Shown here: positions 26,737 through 35,806 of the stretch, piece by piece | Layout of the letters: each line of letters begins with the position of its first letter | Numbering within the stretch: position 1 is the stretch's first letter | Assembly: GCA_934446355.1 (NCBI GenBank) | Contig: CAKSEC010000014.1 | Span: forward strand, 1-62,110 | Reading direction: 5' to 3' | Length of the DNA: 62,110 bases | Source: an uncultured Oscillospiraceae bacterium | GTDB lineage: Bacteria; Bacillota; Clostridia; Oscillospirales; Ruminococcaceae | Made by a program: the position numbers and the translations under genes | Notes under the pieces: model-generated | The model's database searches: none | Seen by the model: only the letters and a program-made list of their open reading frames with translations | Told to the model about the DNA's origin: nothing

Positions 26737-28404
26737 TCAGCCGTCCTTCATCATATTCTTGATGATCTGAGCAACGATCTCCGGATTGCTGTTGGAGAAG
26801 TCGCTGATTTCTCTCTTGAGTATTGTTTCTCTGGATTCCTTTGCCGCTTCCTCTGTGAGGCTCGCAATGTTGAAATCCACTTCCTCCGGCGATTCCGGCT
26901 CCTGCGATGTCGTGCCGCCCTGCATATTTCCACCCTGTGCGGCTGCCGCAAAGGCTGCCTCCTGACGGCGTCTTATCTTCTTCTTTCTTGCCCTGCCCAT
27001 CAGCAGCGTTGCAATAAGCAGCAGTATCAGCACTACGCCAAGGCCTACGACCACATACAGCAGAGTGTTGCGGTAGCTGTCCACGGACGGAGTGATTATC
27101 TGTACCTGACCATTGCCGTCAGTACCCGATCCGTTGCTCTGGCTGAGCGCAAACGGCAGATTATATACGGATACGAACTCAGTCGTTGTGCCTGCGGCAT
27201 TTGCTACAATGCCCTGCAAAGCCTCCCGCTCGCCTTCAGTCATATTGGTCTGGTTTACGACAAGACCAACGCTCAGCGACTCTATATTATAGCCGTCCTT
27301 CTTGATGGTCTCCTTGATGTTGGAAACGCTGTACTGTATTTCTTCCTTATTGTAATAGTAGCTCTGGCCGTCCTCCAGCCCGTTATATGTAGGATAGTCA
27401 GGGGAAATGTCGCCGTTTGCGGTGACTCCCACTATTCCGCCGTCCTCGTCCAGCCTGCCTGCGGAGGTTATCTTGTCCTCGTGGTTCTTTACACCTGCGT
27501 CAGTGCCCTCGACCGGTTCGTACTGGGTGGATTCCACATCTCTTGCGTCATAGTTCAGTCTTGCCGACACATTGAACGCATAGCCGTTCTCGCCGTACAT
27601 CTTGGTGAACATCTCTCCAAGACCGTCCTTGAGTACCTGAACGAATTCCTTTTCAAAGTCAAGACGCTTGCGTGCAACGTCAACGCCGGATTTATCCTCG
27701 TCGGTGTCCACCTCGTCAAGTGCAGGGTCTATCCACTCATAAGCGTTCATCTTGCTGTCCATGACAGATACGTTGTCGTTGGTCAGACCCTCAACGCTGG
27801 TGGTAACGCCCCTGTATATTGCGCGGACTTCCTCGTTGGAAAGCGATTTGCCCTCCTTCAGCTGCAGGAACACAGCGCACTGGCTGTCGCCCTTGTCCGC
27901 AGAGATAACATAATTCGATGTTTCCGGCAGCGTCAGGTTGACTGTTGCCGCCTGAACTCCGTCAAAGGTTGCGATGGTCGCACCGAGCCTTGTTTCAAGC
28001 TGCTGGCGTTTAAGCTCGCGCTTGTCCACATCGGTGCTCCAGAGATCCTTGCCATTGTTCCAGATGTCATAATTCGTGGTGGATTTCGGATAGCCCTTTG
28101 TCCACATCTGCATTCTCAGCGTGTTTTCCTGCTCCGCCGGTACGATAACATCGCCGTTGGAGTTCACAGTGACCTCGGTCACGCCAAGGTCCTGTATCGC
28201 CGTTGCTATCTCGCCGGCTTCGGTGCTTGAAAGACCGGAAAACAGTACCGCTGTTGACTTATTGGAATTAAGCAGCACACACAGTACTATTATAATTGCA
28301 ATAACGACGATCGGAATGGACACTATAAGTATCTTCGCCATCTTTGAGGCGTCTGTCCACTTCGTTTTGACAGTCGTTACGACAGATTTTACTTTTTCAT
28401 TCAT
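26737..28404 (-). CDS. fliF: Flagellar MS-ring protein FliF
   Basis: Forms the membrane MS ring on which the rotor is built. Two membrane segments (about residues 24-45 and 447-470) flank a large extracytoplasmic region with ring-building motifs (SNYVISADKGDSQCAVFLQL); the C-terminal tail binds FliG. Length of 555 is typical. ATG 28404 lies 12 bases after GGAGG. The 124-base spacer upstream of the start, after fliE, holds an 18-base perfect palindrome at 28457-28474. Confidence 0.95.
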   Translation of the reverse strand: MNEKVKSVVTTVKTKWTDASKMAKILIVSIPIVVIAIIIVLCVLLNSNKSTAVLFSGLSSTEAGEIATAIQDLGVTEVTVNSNGDVIVPAEQENTLRMQMWTKGYPKSTTNYDIWNNGKDLWSTDVDKRELKRQQLETRLGATIATFDGVQAATVNLTLPETSNYVISADKGDSQCAVFLQLKEGKSLSNEEVRAIYRGVTTSVEGLTNDNVSVMDSKMNAYEWIDPALDEVDTDEDKSGVDVARKRLDFEKEFVQVLKDGLGEMFTKMYGENGYAFNVSARLNYDARDVESTQYEPVEGTDAGVKNHEDKITSAGRLDEDGGIVGVTANGDISPDYPTYNGLEDGQSYYYNKEEIQYSVSNIKETIKKDGYNIESLSVGLVVNQTNMTEGEREALQGIVANAAGTTTEFVSVYNLPFALSQSNGSGTDGNGQVQIITPSVDSYRNTLLYVVVGLGVVLILLLIATLLMGRARKKKIRRRQEAAFAAAAQGGNMQGGTTSQEPESPEEVDFNIASLTEEAAKESRETILKREISDFSNSNPEIVAQIIKNMMKDG

Positions 28405-28456
28405 TTATTAGGACGACCTCCGGATTTTATTCTGTCCCCCTGACAGATTTCCTTTT

Positions 28457-28474
28457 GCCGGAATCCATTCCGGC
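28457..28474. repeat. Perfect 18-base palindrome in the fliE-fliF spacer
   Basis: Eight-base arms around two bases (GCCGGAAT and ATTCCGGC). On the sense strand it is followed by AAAAGG, not by a T tract, so it is unlikely to be a terminator. Weaker stems flank it. It may stabilise or delimit the mRNA between fliE and fliF. Confidence 0.5.
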
Positions 28475-28528
28475 ACACCCGCACGCCGCAGGCCATCATG
28501 CTGCGCCGCCGTGTGTCTTGCATATTGC

Positions 28529-28861
28529 TTATACCTGCATATTTATGATGGTATTGTAAGAACTCAAAGCTTCGTTCTTGACAGTTACAAGCAGATCAAC
28601 TGCAATGCCTGCCTTAGTGATATTCGACTGTACCTGTGCCAGATCGTCGATATTGCCCAGCATGAGGTCAATAGCGTCCCTGTCGACCTGCTCGTTGGTT
28701 TCAACGACATTATCGACCATGCCCTTGAATATATCAAGGAAGGAGGCGTTCTCGACATTCACTGCATAAGTCTGCTTCGCAGGGTCAGTACCCATCGGGG
28801 TCATTGCCTGCATGGGCTTCATATCTGTAAGTACGTGATCTATCGGATTGAATTGTATCAT
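28529..28861 (-). CDS. fliE: Flagellar hook-basal body protein FliE
   Basis: Junction protein between the MS ring and the rod, and first export substrate. Of 110 residues, the C-terminal helix with QSNITKAGIAVDLLVTVKNE (about 78-97) is the family signature. ATG 28861 follows AAAGGATAGG. It is 49 bases after flgC. Confidence 0.92.
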   Translation of the reverse strand: MIQFNPIDHVLTDMKPMQAMTPMGTDPAKQTYAVNVENASFLDIFKGMVDNVVETNEQVDRDAIDLMLGNIDDLAQVQSNITKAGIAVDLLVTVKNEALSSYNTIINMQV

Positions 28862-28910
28862 CTTAGCCTATCCTTTCAGCCGCACGCTGCGGCAGCCGTT
28901 ATCCAACTTA

Positions 28911-29369
28911 TCAGCCCTTGCCGATATTGAGTGCCTTGGTCGCCATGGTCTTTATGACCTCGAACACCGCAAGGTTTGCGGAATACATATTCTCCGCTTC
29001 TGTGGCGTCAAGCTGTTCAACTGCAACGTCCACGTTCGACTCGTAAATGTAGCCGTATTCGTCGGCAAGCGGGTGAGTCGGGTCGTACACCGGCTCTGCA
29101 GGAGTCTGATCCTCCACGACCGCCTTTGCCTCAACGCCCCTAAGCTGTACGTAATTGTGCAGGTGCGCTTCGCCTGTTTCAAGCTTGGTGTAGAGTATCT
29201 TCTTGAACGTTCTGTCCTCGCCGAAAACGACCATCTGCCTTTTGTAAGCTTCCTCAGGTGTGGACGCAACGTTGTCGGCGTTGTCGATGTTCTGGGCGAT
29301 TATATCAAGTCTGAACCGCTGAGCCGTCAGACCGGAAAGCGGGATATTCAGTGAACTCAGAAATGCCAT
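28911..29369 (-). CDS. flgC: Flagellar proximal rod protein FlgC
   Basis: Proximal rod subunit. The N-terminal helix contains LTAQRFRLDIIAQNIDNADN (about 14-33), a slightly divergent rod signature, and the C-terminus has NVDVAVEQLDATEAENMYSAN. Length 152 is normal. ATG 29369 follows GGAGGG, 14 bases after flgB. Confidence 0.93.
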   Translation of the reverse strand: MAFLSSLNIPLSGLTAQRFRLDIIAQNIDNADNVASTPEEAYKRQMVVFGEDRTFKKILYTKLETGEAHLHNYVQLRGVEAKAVVEDQTPAEPVYDPTHPLADEYGYIYESNVDVAVEQLDATEAENMYSANLAVFEVIKTMATKALNIGKG

Positions 29370-29383
29370 TTATGTACCCTCCG

Positions 29384-29749
29384 TTACTTTGTAGCCATAG
29401 CGGATCTCACTCTGGAGAAGTTTCCGTTCATCGAGTTGATAAGTGCGTCATACTGTATCTGCGCCCTTGCAAGTTCGCCCTGCTGAACATCGTTGTCCAC
29501 GTTGTTGCCGTCGGGCTGGTCGTCGGTGTATCTGTCTATGTACAGCCTCTGAACGAGGTTAAGTTCGACATCGACAGAGCCGTTGCTGCGCAGCTTGTCC
29601 CGCAGAATGCCTGCGAAATCAAGGTACTTGCAGTTGTAGTCCGGAGTGTCTGCGTTGGCGATGTTCTCCGAGATTATCTGCTGCTTCTGCCAGAGAACAG
29701 ACAGACCCTGCTCAGCCACACGGAACGCATTTGTATCAAAAAGTGCCAT
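29384..29749 (-). CDS. flgB: Flagellar proximal rod protein FlgB
   Basis: First gene of the flagellar cluster, encoding the most proximal rod protein. FRVAEQGLSVLWQKQQIISENIANADTPDYN-type signature spans residues about 9-39, and the C-terminal helix has ARAQIQYDALINSMNG. Length 121 is typical. ATG 29749 follows GGGAGATATAC. Confidence 0.93.
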   Translation of the reverse strand: MALFDTNAFRVAEQGLSVLWQKQQIISENIANADTPDYNCKYLDFAGILRDKLRSNGSVDVELNLVQRLYIDRYTDDQPDGNNVDNDVQQGELARAQIQYDALINSMNGNFSRVRSAMATK

Positions 29750-29771
29750 AATGTATATCTCCCTTATTCAT

Positions 29772-29803
29772 CGGCGTCCCAGCCAACAGGGCATAGTACA
29801 CCG
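29772..29803 (-). promoter_or_regulatory. Hairpin in the flgB leader
   Basis: In the roughly 65-base leader, CGGTGT (29798-29803) can pair with ACGCCG (29772-29777), with CCC/GGG continuing inside. It lacks the conserved bases of a cyclic di-GMP riboswitch and is followed by no T tract; a role is unproven. Confidence 0.3.
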
Positions 29804-29822
29804 CATGGTTATTCGTATTATA

Positions 29823-29851
29823 ATTATACACCATTTCAAAACATAATGCAA
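29823..29851 (-). promoter_or_regulatory. Sigma-A promoter of the flagellar cluster (flgB)
   Basis: TTGCAT (29846-29851), 17 bases, TATAAT (29823-29828) on the minus strand, about 75 bases before flgB. This indicates that early flagellar genes, including sigma-28, are expressed from a housekeeping promoter. A second, weaker pair (TTGACA at 29913-29918, ATTAAT at 29890-29895) lies further upstream. Confidence 0.75.
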
Positions 29852-30101
29852 CAATTTTTTTCCCAGTTTTTTTTACGCTTTGTAAATTTATTAATTTTTT
29901 ATTGGATTATATTGTCAATCGAATTAGATTAATTGTTTTTTTTGGCATTTTTTAGGTCAGTTTTGTATATTTGTTATAAATCAGACTATTGATTTTCTAC
30001 ATTCCCGTCAAATACCGTGAGTTTTTTAGCAGCGAGTTTCACATTCTGAAATATTAACCCCTCTCACCCGCCGCCCGATAAAAAAACTGCACGCTCCGCA
30101 C
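29852..30101. other. AT-rich divergent intergenic region between flgB and nadE
   Basis: The 426 bases between the flgB and nadE start codons contain the two opposing promoters. The middle part has runs of A and T and a weak additional minus-strand promoter candidate. No RNA gene, long inverted repeat or open frame could be supported. Confidence 0.6.
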
Positions 30102-30130
30102 TTGATTTTTTGCCCGAAATTGTATATAAT
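30102..30130 (+). promoter_or_regulatory. Sigma-A promoter of nadE and downstream genes
   Basis: TTGATT (30102-30107), 17 bases, TATAAT (30125-30130), followed by a short leader and AGGAG at 30163-30167. A second TATAAT-like sequence sits at about 30142. Confidence 0.75.
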
Positions 30131-30175
30131 ATAAAATGGATTATAATATAAACTCAATAATAGGAGATACAAAAA

Positions 30176-32092
30176 ATGCAGGACGGATTTATCAAAACAG
30201 CCGCCGGCACGCCTGACATAAAGGTGGCTGACTGCGAATACAACTGCGGACAGATCACTGCGCTGATAGAAAAGGCTTCTGCGCAGGGAGTGAGGATACT
30301 CGTGCTGCCTGAATTATGCGTGACCGGATATACCTGTCAGGATCTGTTCTTTCAGCAGGAACTTCTGGACGGCGCACTTTCCGCACTAAAAACCATAGTC
30401 CAGAGCACAGCCGGAAAAAATATGCTCACAGCGGTCGGCTGTCCCCTGAGGTTCAGGGGGGAACTATACAACTGCGCCGTGATAATCATGGACGGCAGGA
30501 TACTCGGCGTTGTGCCGAAAAAGTATCTGCCGAACTATAACGAGTTTTACGAAAAGCGGCATTTCACCGCCGCTCCCGACGGTCAATACGATATCGAGAT
30601 CTTCGGAGAAAGCGTGCCGTTCGGTCTTGGGCTTCTGTTTGAATGCCGACAGCTTCCCGACCTCGTTTTCGCCGCCGAAATATGCGAGGACCTCTGGGCA
30701 GCCGAGCCGCCCAGCATAGGGCTTGCGCTTGGCGGGGCGACCATAATAGCCAACCTCTCTGCAAGCAACGAGGTCATCGGCAAGGACGCCTACCGCAGGG
30801 AACTCGTTTCGGGGCAGTCTGCAAGACTTCTGTGCGGCTATATCTACGCCAGCGCTGGTTCCGGCGAAAGCACGCAGGATCTGGTATTCAGCGGCCACGA
30901 CATCATTGCAGAGAACGGGCTTATCCTTGCGGAAAGCCGCCTTTACACCACCGGCCTCACCATATCCGAAACGGACGTCAGCAAGCTTTGCAGCGAACGC
31001 CGCAGGAATACCAGCTTTACCGGCGGTATTCGTCAGGGAATGCGCCGTATACAGTTTGACATGGAACTGACCCCCACCGTGCTTACCCGCACCGTCTGCA
31101 GAACTCCGTTCGTGCCGCAGACCAGCGCAGAAACCGACAAACGCTGCGAGGATATTCTCGCAATGCAGGCGCACGGACTGGAAAAGCGCATTCGCCACAC
31201 CAACGCCAGAACGCTTGAAATCGGCATTTCCGGCGGTCTTGATTCCACGCTTGCGCTGCTGGTATGCGTCGAAGCAATGAAGCTGCTAGACAGACCCGCT
31301 TCCGATATAATCGCAGTCACAATGCCCTGCTTCGGCACGACAAAGCGCACCAGAACCAACGCCGAACGTCTGTGCGAACTTCTCGGCACGCAGCTGAGAG
31401 TGATAGATATTGCGGCTTCAGTAAAGCAGCATTTCCGTGACATAGGTCATGACGAGAGCGTTCACAACGTGGTCTACGAAAACGGACAGGCACGTGAGCG
31501 CACCAAAATACTCATGGATATCGCAAACGCCGAGGGCGGAATGGTGGTCGGCACAGGCGACCTTTCCGAACTCGCTCTCGGCTGGGCGACCTACAATGGC
31601 GACCATATCTCGATGTACGGCGTGAACGCCAGCGTACCCAAAACGCTTGTCCGCCACATTGTGAAATACTATGCCGGAACAGTCAGCGACCCGCAGTTAA
31701 GCGAAGTACTGATGAGCATCTACGACACGCCCGTCAGCCCTGAACTTCTTCCTGCAGACGAAAACGGCAATATCGCCCAGATAACCGAGGACCTCGTCGG
31801 TCCCTATGAACTGCATGACTTCTTCCTTTACAACGGCATACGCTGGGCGTTCCCGCCGAAAAAAGTGTTCCGTCTGGCTGAATACGCTTTTGGTGACAGC
31901 TACGACCGCGAAACGATACTCAAATGGCTCAGGACGTTCTACCGCCGCTTCTTCTCGCAGCAGTTCAAGCGAAGCTGCCTGCCTGACGGCGTAAAGGTCG
32001 GCTCGGTCACGCTCTCGCCAAGGGGCGACTGGAGAATGCCGAGCGACGCCAGCGCAGCGCTCTGGCTGCGTGAAATTGACGAATTAGCATAA
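30176..32092 (+). CDS. nadE: Glutamine-dependent NAD+ synthetase
   Basis: Amidates deamido-NAD to NAD+ using ammonia from glutamine. The N-terminal nitrilase-type glutaminase domain has the triad Glu46 (LPELCVTGY), Lys115 (VPKKYLPNYNEFYE) and Cys170 (AAEICEDLW); the C-terminal synthetase domain has the ATP loop SGGLDSTLAL near residue 351. At 638 residues it is the full two-domain form. ATG 30176 gives the usual QDGFIKTAAGTPDIKVADCE start. It heads a plus-strand set that continues to rimI. Confidence 0.97.
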   Translation: MQDGFIKTAAGTPDIKVADCEYNCGQITALIEKASAQGVRILVLPELCVTGYTCQDLFFQQELLDGALSALKTIVQSTAGKNMLTAVGCPLRFRGELYNCAVIIMDGRILGVVPKKYLPNYNEFYEKRHFTAAPDGQYDIEIFGESVPFGLGLLFECRQLPDLVFAAEICEDLWAAEPPSIGLALGGATIIANLSASNEVIGKDAYRRELVSGQSARLLCGYIYASAGSGESTQDLVFSGHDIIAENGLILAESRLYTTGLTISETDVSKLCSERRRNTSFTGGIRQGMRRIQFDMELTPTVLTRTVCRTPFVPQTSAETDKRCEDILAMQAHGLEKRIRHTNARTLEIGISGGLDSTLALLVCVEAMKLLDRPASDIIAVTMPCFGTTKRTRTNAERLCELLGTQLRVIDIAASVKQHFRDIGHDESVHNVVYENGQARERTKILMDIANAEGGMVVGTGDLSELALGWATYNGDHISMYGVNASVPKTLVRHIVKYYAGTVSDPQLSEVLMSIYDTPVSPELLPADENGNIAQITEDLVGPYELHDFFLYNGIRWAFPPKKVFRLAEYAFGDSYDRETILKWLRTFYRRFFSQQFKRSCLPDGVKVGSVTLSPRGDWRMPSDASAALWLREIDELA

Positions 32093-32112
32093 ACGAAATG
32101 AGGTGAATGTCC

Positions 32113-32748
32113 ATGCCGGAATGGATAAAACGGCGGCTGATACATTTTGAAACCGACGGACTGAGCATAGTTTCCGATTTTGTTTCCGTGCGCCAGAAGC
32201 GTGCGGGAGCGCTGCGCAGGGTCATTCATGCCTGCTTTTATATTCAGTGCGCCGCTGCCGCTGCGTGCGTTGTGCTGGGCTTTGCGATGGGCGGTGCAGT
32301 CACCGGACTTGTTCTCACCGCAGGTGCTGCGGCAGTCTGTGCCGCTGCGCTCATGGCTGTGGCAGGAGATATCATGATACGCACGATAAGCTACGTGCTG
32401 AACATGGTCTACGCCGTGATATGCTTCATTACCGGCGGCACGCTGATGTCGATATGCGGTGCGCTTATGCTCATTGCTTCTGCGGCGGCTCTTGCGGGAT
32501 TTGCCGCAGGACATTTCAGGGAATATCTGCTGGGATTCTCGCCGCTGAAGCTGACCCCGCAGGACTACACGCTGACCGGCGAGCCGCCCGCTCCGCCCAT
32601 TCCAGAGCCGGAACCTGAGCCGCTCCCGCCGCCCCGCTCCGAACTTATGCTGATAGCCGATCAGGTAGCCGATATCCTGCGCCGCCCCCGTCCCACCGAC
32701 GCTTCCGACGCCCCCGACTCACAAACGGAGATACACGATGAAAGTTAG
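32113..32748 (+). CDS. Hypothetical four-helix membrane protein
   Basis: I do not recognise this family. The 211-residue product has a basic cytoplasmic-looking N-terminus (PEWIKRRLIHFETD), hydrophobic segments in Ala/Gly/Cys-rich stretches at about 42-85 and 92-140, then a Pro/Glu-rich linker (PAPPIPEPEPEPLPPP) and a short charged tail. I choose ATG 32113 because AGGTG lies seven bases upstream; the ATG two codons earlier is too close. It follows nadE by 20 bases and overlaps the next gene by 11, so it belongs to this operon. A holin- or phage-like role is possible but unsupported. Confidence 0.7.
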   Translation: MPEWIKRRLIHFETDGLSIVSDFVSVRQKRAGALRRVIHACFYIQCAAAAACVVLGFAMGGAVTGLVLTAGAAAVCAAALMAVAGDIMIRTISYVLNMVYAVICFITGGTLMSICGALMLIASAAALAGFAAGHFREYLLGFSPLKLTPQDYTLTGEPPAPPIPEPEPEPLPPPRSELMLIADQVADILRRPRPTDASDAPDSQTEIHDES

Positions 32749-33301
32749 AAAAGTAGCGTTCTGCGCATTATTCATATGTATTGCAGCCGTGCTTTCCGCC
32801 GTTGAAACAATGCTGCCGCCGATATGCCCGATAGCCGGCGTAAGGGTCGGACTTGGCAATATCGTGACGATGTTCATTCTCTACATAGGCGGCAAATGGC
32901 GCTCGATAGACGCAATGTCCGTTGTGATACTGCGCTGCTTTGTTGCGGCGTTCATCACCGGCGCAGTCATGAATATATTCTACGGAGTCATGGGCGGCGT
33001 GTGTGCGCTCGGCATGATGCTGCTCCTGCGGAAAATGCTCCCACGGCAGAACCGTGAACAGTTCCTGCCGTTCGTGGGCGCTGCGGGCGCTATCGCACAT
33101 ATCGCCGGACAAATGCTCACCGCCGTTATAATCTACGGCAATGTGCTTGTGCTGGCATACGCCCCGCTGCTGCTTGCTTCTGCGATAATCGGCGGCACGT
33201 TCACCGGAATATGCACGCTTATAATGCTGAAAAAGCTAAGCCCCAAAATACTTGACGATATCAGATTGAACGATGGCGAAACCTTGCCAAAAGGAGAATA
33301 A
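32738..33301 (+). CDS. Gx transporter family / heptaprenyl diphosphate synthase component I-like membrane protein
   Basis: A 187-residue membrane protein with five or six hydrophobic segments. The motif VRVGLGNIVTMFILYIGG (about 36-53) and the overall pattern match the family annotated as Gx transporter or heptaprenyl diphosphate synthase component I (Pfam Hpre_diP_synt_I), which is thought to be a small ECF-like substrate-binding membrane protein. The true substrate is unknown. GGAG precedes ATG 32738, inside the end of the previous gene. Confidence 0.8.
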   Translation: MKVRKVAFCALFICIAAVLSAVETMLPPICPIAGVRVGLGNIVTMFILYIGGKWRSIDAMSVVILRCFVAAFITGAVMNIFYGVMGGVCALGMMLLLRKMLPRQNREQFLPFVGAAGAIAHIAGQMLTAVIIYGNVLVLAYAPLLLASAIIGGTFTGICTLIMLKKLSPKILDDIRLNDGETLPKGE

Positions 33302-33304
33302 CAC

Positions 33305-35806
33305 ATGAAGCTGCTCGTGATAGACGGAAACAGCATAATGAACCGTGCATTCTACGGCATTCGGCTGCTGACAAACAAGAAAGGAACGCCGACAAATGCG
33401 CTGACAGGCTTCATGAATATACTTTTGAAGCTGCTGAAAGAGGAATCCCCCGACCGCATAGCCGTGGCTTTCGACCTGCACGCCCCCACATTCCGGCACA
33501 AGATGTACGCCGACTATAAAGGCACACGTCACGGAATGCCCGAAGAACTGCAGGCGCAGATGCCCGTGATAAAGCAGCTTCTCACCGCCCTAGGCATAAA
33601 GATAGTGGAAAAAGAGGGCTTTGAAGCGGACGACATCATCGGCACGCTTTCCCACGCCGCAGAACTTTCCGGCGGTGAATGCGTGATATCCACTGGCGAC
33701 CGTGACAGCTTCCAGCTTATAACGGACAAGGTCACTGTAAGGCTCGCCACAAACAAAGAGGATATCATGTATACTCCGGCGAAGATAGCCGAGGTATACG
33801 GCGTCACCCCCAGAGAAATGCTTGAAGTAAAGACGCTGATGGGCGATTCCTCCGACAATATCCCCGGAGTACCCGGAGTAGGCGAAAAAACTGCGCTGGG
33901 GCTTATCCAGAAGTACCACACGGTCGAATATATCTACGGCAATCTCGACAGCATAGAGGTCACCAAAGGCGTGCGCACCAAGCTTGAAAACGGCAGGGAA
34001 AGCGCAGAACTGAGCCGCAAACTTGCCGAGATAACGCTCAAAGCGCCCGTCCCGCTCGACATGGAGGAATACCGCCGCACTGACGGCGACACCTCACAGG
34101 CGGCAGGGATACTCACCGAAATGGAAATGTTCACCGTCATGAAGAAGCTGGGGCTTGACGGCACCGTTCCCGCAAAGAATGTGACCATCTCCGCTCCGCC
34201 CGCCGCCGAAAAACCCGCAGAACCCGCGGCAGAAATCCCGCCGTTCGATGAAAGCGCACTTGATGTGCTGATTTCCGGCGAAGAAGTGCGTGTGTTCCTC
34301 AGCGGTAAGGAGCAGACAGGCAGCCTGCCGGAAATACTGAGTTCAGAAACGCCAAAGCGCACGTCCGATTCCAAGGCGCTTTACTCATACTGTATCGCAA
34401 ACGGTCTGCAGCTTAACAACGTGATATTCGACGCAACGCTCGCCGGATATCTGCTGAATGTGAACTCCAACGACTACAGCATACAGCGGCTGTGCGCCGA
34501 ATACGGCGTGGAATACAGCGAGGAGCATATAGGCGAAGCCCTCATGCAGCTTGACCGCACGCTGTGGGAGCAGATACACAGTCAGGGTATGTACTCCGTG
34601 CTCACCGATATCGAGATACCCCTTTCCGAGGTGCTGAGTTCAATGGAGCACGACGGCATACAGATGGATATAGCTGCGCTCCACAGCTTTGGCGAGGAAC
34701 TTCTGCCGAAGATCGCAGAACTGGAGCAGGATATCTACAACGCCGCAGGGCATGAATTCAATATCGGCTCGCCAAAGCAGCTCAGCGTGGTGCTTTTCGA
34801 GGAACTGGGGCTTCCTGCCGGCAAAAAACGCAAGACAGGCTATTCCACCGACGCAGACACCCTTGAGGAACTTCGCGACAAGCACATGATAGTCCCGCTG
34901 ATATTCCAGTACCGCACGCTGACAAAGCTTTACAACACCTACGTCAAGGGACTTGAAGCCGCAGTATCGCCTGACGGCAGAATGCACACAACATTCAAGC
35001 AGACCGAAACACGCACCGGCAGAATATCCTCAGCCGAGCCAAATATACAGAATATCCCCGTGCGGACGGAGATAGGCAGAAATTTCAGAAAATTCTTCGT
35101 GGCAGGCGAGGGAAAGCTTCTAGCGGACGCAGACTACAGCCAAATAGAGCTTAGAGTGCTCGCCCATCTGTCGGGCGACAAGGAAATGATAAAGACCTTT
35201 ACCGAGGGCGGAGATATCCACACCCAGACAGCTGCCAGCGTACTGAAACTGCCGCCTGAGTGGATAACCCCCGAACAGCGCCGCAGCGCAAAGGCGGTAA
35301 ACTTCGGCATAGTGTACGGTATCGGGGCGTTCTCTCTCGCAAAGGATATCGGCGTATCAGTAGCGGAAGCAAAGCGGTATATCGACAACTACCTTTCGCA
35401 CTATTCCGGCGTTCGGGACTATATGGCAAAGGTCACCGAAAGCGCCGAAAAGGACGGCTGGGCTGTTACCATGTTCGGCAGAAAACGGTTCATTCCTGAG
35501 ATACTCTCCACCAACAAGACCGTAAAGGCTCTCGGAAAGCGTATCGCCATGAATACCCCGATTCAGGGCACGGCTGCGGATATAATCAAGATAGCTATGA
35601 TCAGGGTCTACCGCAGGCTGAAAGCTGAACTCCCCGAAGCACGGCTTATACTGCAGGTGCACGACGAACTTATCGTTGAAGCGCCTGAGGACAAGGCAGC
35701 GCAGGCGGCAAAAATACTCACCGAGGAAATGCAGGGAGCGGCTTCTCTCGCCGTCCCGCTGACCGCAGACGCCAAGGAGGGCAAAAGCTGGTATGACGCT
35801 CACTGA
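33305..35806 (+). CDS. polA: DNA polymerase I with reduced 3'-5' exonuclease region
   Basis: Repair and Okazaki-fragment processing polymerase. The N-terminal 5'-3' nuclease (about 1-285) has VIDGNSIMNRAFYG and GDSSDNIPGVPGVGEKTA; the polymerase domain has motif A DADYSQIELR (about 607), motif B RRSAKAVNFGIVYG (about 660) and motif C VHDELIVE (about 785). Between them the exonuclease domain is short and lacks the first DxE pair; only FDATLAGYLL recalls it. Length is 833, against 928 in E. coli. AAAGGAGA precedes ATG 33305. Confidence 0.96.
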   Translation: MKLLVIDGNSIMNRAFYGIRLLTNKKGTPTNALTGFMNILLKLLKEESPDRIAVAFDLHAPTFRHKMYADYKGTRHGMPEELQAQMPVIKQLLTALGIKIVEKEGFEADDIIGTLSHAAELSGGECVISTGDRDSFQLITDKVTVRLATNKEDIMYTPAKIAEVYGVTPREMLEVKTLMGDSSDNIPGVPGVGEKTALGLIQKYHTVEYIYGNLDSIEVTKGVRTKLENGRESAELSRKLAEITLKAPVPLDMEEYRRTDGDTSQAAGILTEMEMFTVMKKLGLDGTVPAKNVTISAPPAAEKPAEPAAEIPPFDESALDVLISGEEVRVFLSGKEQTGSLPEILSSETPKRTSDSKALYSYCIANGLQLNNVIFDATLAGYLLNVNSNDYSIQRLCAEYGVEYSEEHIGEALMQLDRTLWEQIHSQGMYSVLTDIEIPLSEVLSSMEHDGIQMDIAALHSFGEELLPKIAELEQDIYNAAGHEFNIGSPKQLSVVLFEELGLPAGKKRKTGYSTDADTLEELRDKHMIVPLIFQYRTLTKLYNTYVKGLEAAVSPDGRMHTTFKQTETRTGRISSAEPNIQNIPVRTEIGRNFRKFFVAGEGKLLADADYSQIELRVLAHLSGDKEMIKTFTEGGDIHTQTAASVLKLPPEWITPEQRRSAKAVNFGIVYGIGAFSLAKDIGVSVAEAKRYIDNYLSHYSGVRDYMAKVTESAEKDGWAVTMFGRKRFIPEILSTNKTVKALGKRIAMNTPIQGTAADIIKIAMIRVYRRLKAELPEARLILQVHDELIVEAPEDKAAQAAKILTEEMQGAASLAVPLTADAKEGKSWYDAH

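Noticed and set aside
29750..29822. Cyclic di-GMP riboswitch before the flagellar cluster
   Set aside because: The leader is about 65 bases long and lacks the conserved tetraloop-receptor and core bases of either known class.
30464..31198. Minus-strand frame of 244 codons within nadE
   Set aside because: Antisense to a conserved enzyme; sequence has no family motif.
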